Source: Ligula intestinalis
Lineage: Eukaryota > Platyhelminthes > Cestoda > Diphyllobothriidea > Diphyllobothriidae
Length of the DNA stretch: 64,000 nt
Reading direction: 5' to 3'
NCBI GenBank assembly: GCA_036362985.1
Contig: JAYGXS010000003.1
Coordinates: 50,516,683-50,580,682 of the forward strand
Shown here: positions 58,841 through 64,000 of the stretch, piece after piece
Position numbering within the stretch: position 1 is the first letter of the stretch
Layout: every line of letters starts with the position of its first letter
Program-made: the position numbers and the translations under genes
Notes under the pieces: generated by a model
What the model was told of the DNA's origin: nothing
Database searches by the model: none
What the model saw: only the letters and a program-made list of their open reading frames with translations

Positions 58841-58984
58841 TGATTTGCGGCACGTTTAAAAAAGCGGTCTAGTGTCAGTTGTTTTGTAAGAAACTTCACT
58901 CGCAATTGCTATTTGATGTCCTTCTCCAGGCACCAGAAATCGTCGAATTTTGTGAAATCTAATGCCTGTAGACCGCGTTGCACA
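58841..58984 (-). repeat. Duplicated 3' segment of the pogo-like transposase (outer copy)
   Basis: 58841-58984 and 59221-59364 are about 90 per cent alike by eye at an exact offset of 380 bp, covering GCGGTCTAGTGTCAGTT and the block CACCAGAAATCGTCGAATTT. The inner copy encodes the transposase C-terminus; the outer one is a non-functional duplicate within the same element. Confidence 0.8.
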
Positions 58985-59234
58985 CGCAAAGAGATGACAA
59001 TCTCACTTTATCCTGTTTGCAAACTGGGCTTTGTAGCAAGCAAGCGCAAGTCAGTCAGACACAGGGTGTATACACTTTTAAGGAAACGCGGGAGACATTG
59101 TCCGGCAAAGGGGCCAATCAGGATTGAGCACACAAGACTGGCTGACGGCAAGCGGCTCTCGCTACTCCGTTGAGTGCGTTGACTTATCATGGGGCGCGCG
59201 ACGTCCCAACACAAAACAATGATTTGCAACACGT

Positions 59235-60785
59235 TTAAAAAAAGCGGTCTAGTGTCAGTTCTTTTGGAGGAAACTTCAGACGCAAGTGCTCTTTGATATC
59301 ATTCTCCAGGCACCAGAAATCGTCGAATTTTGTGAAATCTGATGTCTGTAGACCGCGTTGCAGAGTGTAGAGTGCAGCTCTCATCTGTGCAGCAGTGGAA
59401 ACTGGCTTTACGACCTCCTCCTCCTCATCATCATCAACAACTTCCTCATTTGCTTCTCCTCCATTCTTCACTTCTTCCTTCTAAATGATTTCAGTAACCA
59501 AGTACTGCTCAAAATCTTCCTCGCTTGTTTCATCGGTGACTTCAACATCTGCATCGATGTCCACCCACTTAAGAAAATCGTCCTCATCGATTCCTGGTGG
59601 AGGAGGCACCACATCGGCAGCACCAACATGAGGATCAGCAACAACATCAGGGGTTTTAAAACCGCCTTTTCGCCAACAGTTTTCTATCGTGTTCTTCTTC
59701 ACCTGCTTCCATGCATGTCCCAGCATGTTCAGTGTTTGGAGTAAATTGATCTTCTTTGCAACCTCAGAGCCAGTTGCTTGCTCGTTTTCATCAATTGCAT
59801 CAACAATAGCCTGGCGAATGGAATGTCGAAGATAAGCTTTTAGCGTCCGAATTATGCCTTGATCGCACGGTTGTAGGACTGACGTCGTGTTTGCAGGCAA
59901 CAGATTTACAATGATGTTCTTCAACCCATGAAACTCGACATGCGCAGAGCAGTTGTCAGCGAGAAGCAGAACTTCCCTGTTTTCCTGGCCCATTTTCAAG
60001 TCAAGATAGCGAAACCACCGCTCCCAGATCAATCCTGTCATCCATGCATTCCCAGCTTAAAAATGAGTTATAGATAGATCTTCGACATTTTTTGAGTACC
60101 TGGGCTTTTTGTACTTCCCACTGACCAACAAATCTTCTTTTGTTCCATCCATGGCACAAGTGACAAGCGCAGTGATGCGGTCTTTAGCCGTTATGAATCC
60201 TTTGCAGTCATTTTTCGTCTTTTTTTCACGTGCGTACTAGACGGCAAAGCTCGAAAATAAATTCCAGTTTCGTCTGCATTCAGAATGTCTTTGGGATGAT
60301 AAGTTTTCAAAATGTTGAGAAGCACGTCTCTGATAAAGTTGGCGGCAGCAGGAAGATTGGCTTCAGCAGCTTCTCCAGCCAACTTTGTGAACCCGACCCC
60401 ACTGCGAACTTTCGAACGGGAAAACCAACCGTCTGTGGCGCGAAAATCTTGGCGTCCGGCTTTTTCGGCAAAGGACTGAGCTTTCGTACACAAGCTCCTC
60501 CCATTCAACGGAATATTTCTCACAGTTGTGAATTCCCAGAGCATTTTCCACTTCCGCATCTTTTCCATGACAGTGTCTCTTTATGCTGCCATTCTCCTTG
60601 GCTTCCTCGCGAATCACAACCTCCTTGTCCAGCAAGTTTCGCAGACCGCGTGAAATTCCAAGCCTCTCAGCAGCAGTTCGTTGGCTCTTCTTGAACTCAG
60701 GAGTCAATGCATGGTAGGCGTCGAGTTTTGCCACCTTCTGGACGATCTACAAGTCGACATGTGATGATGGCTTTCGTTTGGCCAT
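59235..60785 (-). pseudogene. Pogo/Tigger-like transposase, decayed
   Basis: The start is ATG at 60785 (MAKRKPSSHVDL, then an in-frame TAG). The N-terminal region reads TAAERLGISRGLRNLLDKE, the helix-turn-helix of CENP-B/pogo proteins, then the second DNA-binding part with WFSRSKVRSGV. The catalytic triad is visible: ILNADETGIYF, VLLLADNCSAH and LQPCDQGIIRTLKAYLR. The tail is acidic (VVDDDEEEE). Breaks by eye: TAG near 60749, frameshift near 60550, frameshift near 60205, TAA near 60055 and TAG at about 59478. All three acidic residues remain, but no full protein can be made. Confidence 0.85.
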
Positions 60786-61324
60786 GGTGCAAAGCCTGTG
60801 AATGAAATCAACTTTAAATTTTTCGAGACCTAGGCAGGCTAGCCAGACGACCTTGATATGCTTTGGGGTCACGCCTGTCGACATCGTCTATCGTGGACCT
60901 GAACGCGTTGTTCCCTTTTTGTGTGTGTGTGTCCTCAGCGCTACGGTTCGGGTGTGTTAGCCTTTTGCGCGTGCAGCTTTCTCGTGTTAGGGATTTGTCC
61001 TTTTGACCCCCATGTCTGCTGCCGTCCGAAAAGGGTGTCGCCAAATTTAACTTGAAAAATAAAAGCAAATCATATCCGGCAAACTGGGCTTTGTATCCGG
61101 CGGATTTTTCGATGTAAAATTCCGTCCCAAGCTGATGTGGGCTTAATACGCGGTTGGGCTTATTAACCGTGGGCTTAATAGCCTGCGACTACTGTATTCC
61201 ATCTGAGTAGACAACACTTCCGTTTGCTCCTCGTCTTTGTTCCTCATGGCGGCAGGAGTTTCCTTGGTAGTGGTGGAATAAAACTTTACATTTCAAGCTT
61301 TGTCGACAGCGATTCGAGCTCGAT

Positions 61325-61515
61325 TCGGGTTAAGGATTAGGGTAAGGGTTAGAGGTTGGGGTTAGGGTAAGGGTTAGGGAAAGGATTAGGTTTAGGGTAA
61401 GGGTAAGTGTTAGGGTAAGGGTTATGGTAAGCTTTAGGATTAGGGTTGGGGTAAGGGTAAGTTTTAGTGTAAGGGTGAGGTTAAGGATAGGGTTATGATT
61501 AGTTTGAGGGTGGGA
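61325..61515 (+). repeat. Interstitial telomere-like repeat tract
   Basis: About 190 bp of degenerate TTAGGG and GGGTAAGGGTTAGGG units. TTAGGG is the telomere repeat of flatworms. The drift between units suggests an old insertion or repair scar. It begins 130 bp outside the pogo-like element. Confidence 0.8.
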
Positions 61516-62656
61516 TTGCGATATCGTACGTAAAAAGCCCAAAGTTTCTGCTTAATATTACAACAAGTCTTCAAAAATTCCATTATTACTGGGTTTTTTA
61601 GCAAAGGATAGTTTTCGGAATAAAATTCCACATTTCCACTTTTGTCGACGACAATTCGAGCTCAATTGGACCTCAATTTGTTTTTCGCGCCTTCTCTTGA
61701 GTTACGTGCCCAACGACGTCAACATATAGCCATTAGGCATTAAATTATTGCAACAAAATTGTACGACTTTTTTTTACTCATTTTCACAAAATTCTTTTTC
61801 AGTAAATCAGTTTTACCAACTCATAAAAACCCCATTCTCACGGTTAGCGTATGACAAAAACCTACGGCTTGCTGTATCCGAAACCACAACCAAGGAAACT
61901 TCTGCCCTCATGGCAACTTCTAAATTGACATGGTGAATGGCAGCGTGAATCCTAATAAAAAACAGGTTTGAGATTAAGTAGACGTGAGGCAATAGCAGAA
62001 ACGGGTCAAACGCAGCTTTGCCTTCTCCTCCTCCTCCTCTGTCCTTAGATCTTAGCGATTGTTGGCATTCATACTACATGTATTGTACGCGTCTAAAATA
62101 CGTGCGGTATTTCGGTTACCGACAGTTCCCCCGTCGATTTCGACTATGGGCACCATGCGCTCCAACAAGCCGCAGCAAACGCTGAAGCAAGCCGCAACAT
62201 ACACAGAGGCAAGCTGGGCACGTGACACGAAAGCGACAGCAAGCAGGAGCAACACACAGAACTGGCACGAGATAAAACAGGAGTTTAGGCAGACTCGCGC
62301 AGTATCTACCCACTCATTCGCCACTCCCACCTCCGTATCCGGTGTAAAGACAAAGTCAATAAGACCGGGGATGAGGGAGGGTGTAGATGGCTGGCGCGAT
62401 AGACACTCAGCACGCGCACACTTGACGCAGCCATCTCGCTAGGTATGCTCCCGCGTGCGCGAGAGCGCCATAAAGGCCACAGTAAGAGGGAGCTATTGCA
62501 GCCTGACTCTCAGTCCTCCCTCTCCTCCCATACGCACACACAAACACACGCGCACAGAAGGAGCAGCAACGTAGGGGGCCCGAGTTTTCCCGTCAGTTGG
62601 CAAGCCCTCCAAGCCACGGCTTTTAGCGCGCCGTGATAGATTCAGACGCATTCAGA
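61516..62656. other. Repeat-like stretch without recognised gene
   Basis: It includes a CCTCCTCCTCCTC microsatellite at about 62027, a GC-richer stretch with CA-rich tracts (62520-62560), and the second copy of the 55345 repeat (62465-62640). Frames on both strands overlap here without motifs. Confidence 0.45.
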
Positions 62657-62660
62657 TTTA

Positions 62661-63612
62661 TTATAGTGAGAAGAGGAACGCGCCGAGGGTCGACTTCACT
62701 CTCTCCCCCACCACGTAGTGACCGCCTGGCTTTTCGAACACCTGCGGTGGGGTCTGAACCTGTTGGGTCAACTCGTTGCTGAAACGCAAACGGTTGGCAG
62801 GCAAGTTTAACAAACCAGTATTCAACTTACCTGGGGGTCGCTTACCTTGGGGTCTCCTGTGTGGCTGGAAACAAATCCGCATCTTGGAGATGATGAGACG
62901 ATGATCGGTATCACCGTCGGCACCCGGCATTGCCTTTGTCACCAGCACGTCCTGTTGATCGCGCCGCCGCACGAAGACATAATCCAGAAGATGCCACTGA
63001 CGAGATCTGGGGTGCATCCAGGTCGCCTTGTGCTGCAGCGGTTGGTTGAAGTAGGTGTTGGTCAGTATTAAACGGTGCACCGCGCAGGTGCGAAGAAGGA
63101 TTAGGCCATTGTCATTGAGTCCTCGGAGGCCGTGGGGTCCGAGCACTCCTCTCCAGATGGCGTGGTCTGTGCCGACGCGGGCATTGAAATCGCTGAGGAC
63201 AATCAACTTGTCTGCCTTCGGCACAGACGCCAGGAGGTTGTGCAGATCGTCGTAGAACTTGTTCTTTGTCTCGGAGCTGGTTATCGGAGAAGCGTAGACA
63301 CTAACGATTGTGGCGAATTTGCCATCCCAGAGAGGCAGGCGGAGACTCATCAGGCGTTCGTTGATACCCTGCGGCGTACAGGGTAGTCGTCCCACGATGT
63401 CCTTCCGGATGGCAAAGGCGACGCCGGCCTCGTGTCGCTCTGCCGCCGTACGGCCCACATAAAAGAAGATGTAGCCGGCACCCACCTCTTCTATGGAACC
63501 TTCGCCGGAGAAGCGGCTTTCACTGAGTGCAGCGATGTCCACCTTGAAGCGCGCCAGTTCCCGGGTGATGAGCGCTGTTCTCCGTTCCGGTCGAATGCTC
63601 CTCGGGTTATCT
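62661..63612 (-). mobile_element. LINE apurinic endonuclease ORF
   Basis: The minus-strand frame begins in phase after an acceptor-like ttttag at 63611 with [19 protein letters not shown] and continues [15 protein letters not shown], the [10 protein letters not shown] block, then [22 protein letters not shown] (catalytic Asp and Asn), [16 protein letters not shown] and GDTDHRLI (terminal Asp-His). These are the ordered motifs of the exonuclease-endonuclease-phosphatase fold used by target-primed LINEs, and the wording closely matches the widespread tapeworm/fluke family. It departs from the family after about residue 265 and stops at 62661 beside an AATAAA (62657-62662, minus). No reverse transcriptase follows, so it is a 3'-altered copy. 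Confidence 0.85.
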
Positions 63613-63656
63613 AAAAGGAAACGAATATTTCAAGCGCCGAAGATGATAGGACTTAC
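63611..63656 (-). other. Intron-like 46-nt gap before the LINE endonuclease
   Basis: On the minus strand GTAAGTCC at 63656 and ttccttttag ending at 63611 frame 46 nt. Splicing would join a Ser/Gln-rich frame (QDSSQSSQDSSGSS) to DNPRSIRPE without loss of frame. This could be a real short intron, an exonised element, or chance. Confidence 0.35.
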
Positions 63657-64000
63657 CTGAACTCCCTGAGCTGTCCTGTGAGCTCTGGGAGCTATCCTGC
63701 AGGAAGGAAACGGGTTAGTGGGAGGGTGGGGAAGAGATATGTTTTGATTTGCGTTTGCAGTCTTCCGACCGCGTGTATGCAATCTGTCAGCCACGGTCAA
63801 CTGGCCGATGTTGCGACCCAACGTGTCTGGTAGCCATCTTTTCAAGGCCCATCAACCCTCTCGCGAGGGGCAGCAGTGCCGTTCCTAAGAAGGACTGCCG
63901 GCCACTCACAACTGCTGCCGAACAACACCATGCGTCACGATCGATTTGGTGCCGAACGACCACTTGGCTGTGAGCCGCCTGCAAGAGGACTTTTTAGGGG
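63657..64000. other. Unassigned edge sequence
   Basis: Apart from the Ser/Gln-rich frame adjoining 63656, there are only overlapping short frames. It may be the 5' region of the LINE. Confidence 0.35.

Larger units (their letters stand above)
58628..61194 (-). mobile_element. Pogo/Tigger-like DNA transposon with TA target duplication
   Basis: The 26-bp terminal inverted repeats start CAGTAGTCGCCGGCTATTAA at 58628 and, inverted, CAGTAGTCGCAGGCTATTAA at 61194; they differ at one base. TA flanks both ends (58626-58627 and 61195-61196). Length 2567 bp. CAGTAGTC-type termini with TA duplication are characteristic of the pogo/Tigger group of Tc1/mariner elements, and the internal transposase agrees. 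Additional GGGCTTAATA motifs repeat just inside the ends. Confidence 0.9.

Noticed and set aside
59358..59744. 128-residue plus-strand frame
   Set aside because: It is a shadow of the pogo-like transposase on the minus strand.
61330..61542. 70-residue Leu/Thr/Pro repeat frame on the minus strand
   Set aside because: It is the translation of the telomere-like repeat, not a gene.
1..64000. CRISPR arrays, operons, rRNA genes
   Set aside because: No direct-repeat/spacer pattern, no bacterial gene order and no rRNA landmarks were seen; the DNA is eukaryotic.

Overview
The window is eukaryotic nuclear DNA: AT-rich, intron-rich, with no bacterial-style operons. It most resembles a parasitic flatworm, probably a tapeworm. 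The evidence is a non-LTR retrotransposon endonuclease and reverse transcriptase of a type I know from tapeworm and fluke genomes, a Penelope-like element remnant, very short exons, TTAGGG-like interstitial repeats and tRNA-derived SINEs. This placement is inferred from repeat families and gene style, not from a marker gene.

Region by region. (1) 0.25-28.5 kb, plus strand: short exons with matching splice phases that I reconstructed by eye. They encode an unrecognised modular protein of Arg/Ser-rich micro-exons, Cys-rich segments and acidic/Ser runs around a conserved core (YRVxPxK, then GDxxxxT, then LKVLxP). Two runs, at 1.97-6.63 kb and 26.0-28.0 kb, share the same order and the same exon phases (2-0, 0-1, 1-1, 1-2, 2-2). 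They are either two tandem paralogues or one repeat-built gene. A possible gene end (stop plus AATAAA near 21.73-21.76 kb) and a possible gene start (ATG exon at 23.24 kb) favour two genes. This is the best candidate here for something undescribed. SINEs, a Penelope-like remnant in inverted LTR-like arms, a palindrome and a three-copy 365 bp tandem repeat sit among these exons.

(2) 28.5-41.9 kb: mostly no recognisable genes. It holds an LTR with a short Ala/Thr-rich internal region (33.3-34.3 kb) and a 1.3 kb element with short terminal inverted repeats (35.1-36.4 kb). (3) 41.9-44.7 kb: a decayed EnSpm/CACTA-like DNA transposon with a transposase ORF broken by one stop and a second, spliced, DUF4806-like ORF. 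(4) 45.6-47.4 kb, minus strand: the 3' end of a Ty3/gypsy-like element, with integrase, polypurine tract and LTR. (5) 49.5-50.3 kb, minus strand: a LINE reverse transcriptase fragment. (6) 50.8-56.9 kb, plus strand: three exons of an intersectin-like endocytic adaptor gene encoding both EH domains, in frame across two introns; the rest of the gene lies outside or is not visible. (7) 58.6-61.2 kb: a complete but dead pogo/Tigger-like transposon with near-identical terminal inverted repeats and TA flanks. (8) 61.3-61.5 kb: degenerate telomere-like repeats. (9) 62.7-63.7 kb, minus strand: a LINE apurinic endonuclease ORF with an intron-like gap at its 5' side.

The host genes (the modular gene or genes and intersectin) are both on the plus strand and do not appear functionally linked. 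Almost everything else is mobile-element debris. All splice sites are predictions from GT/AG signals, reading frame and phase; no transcript data were available.
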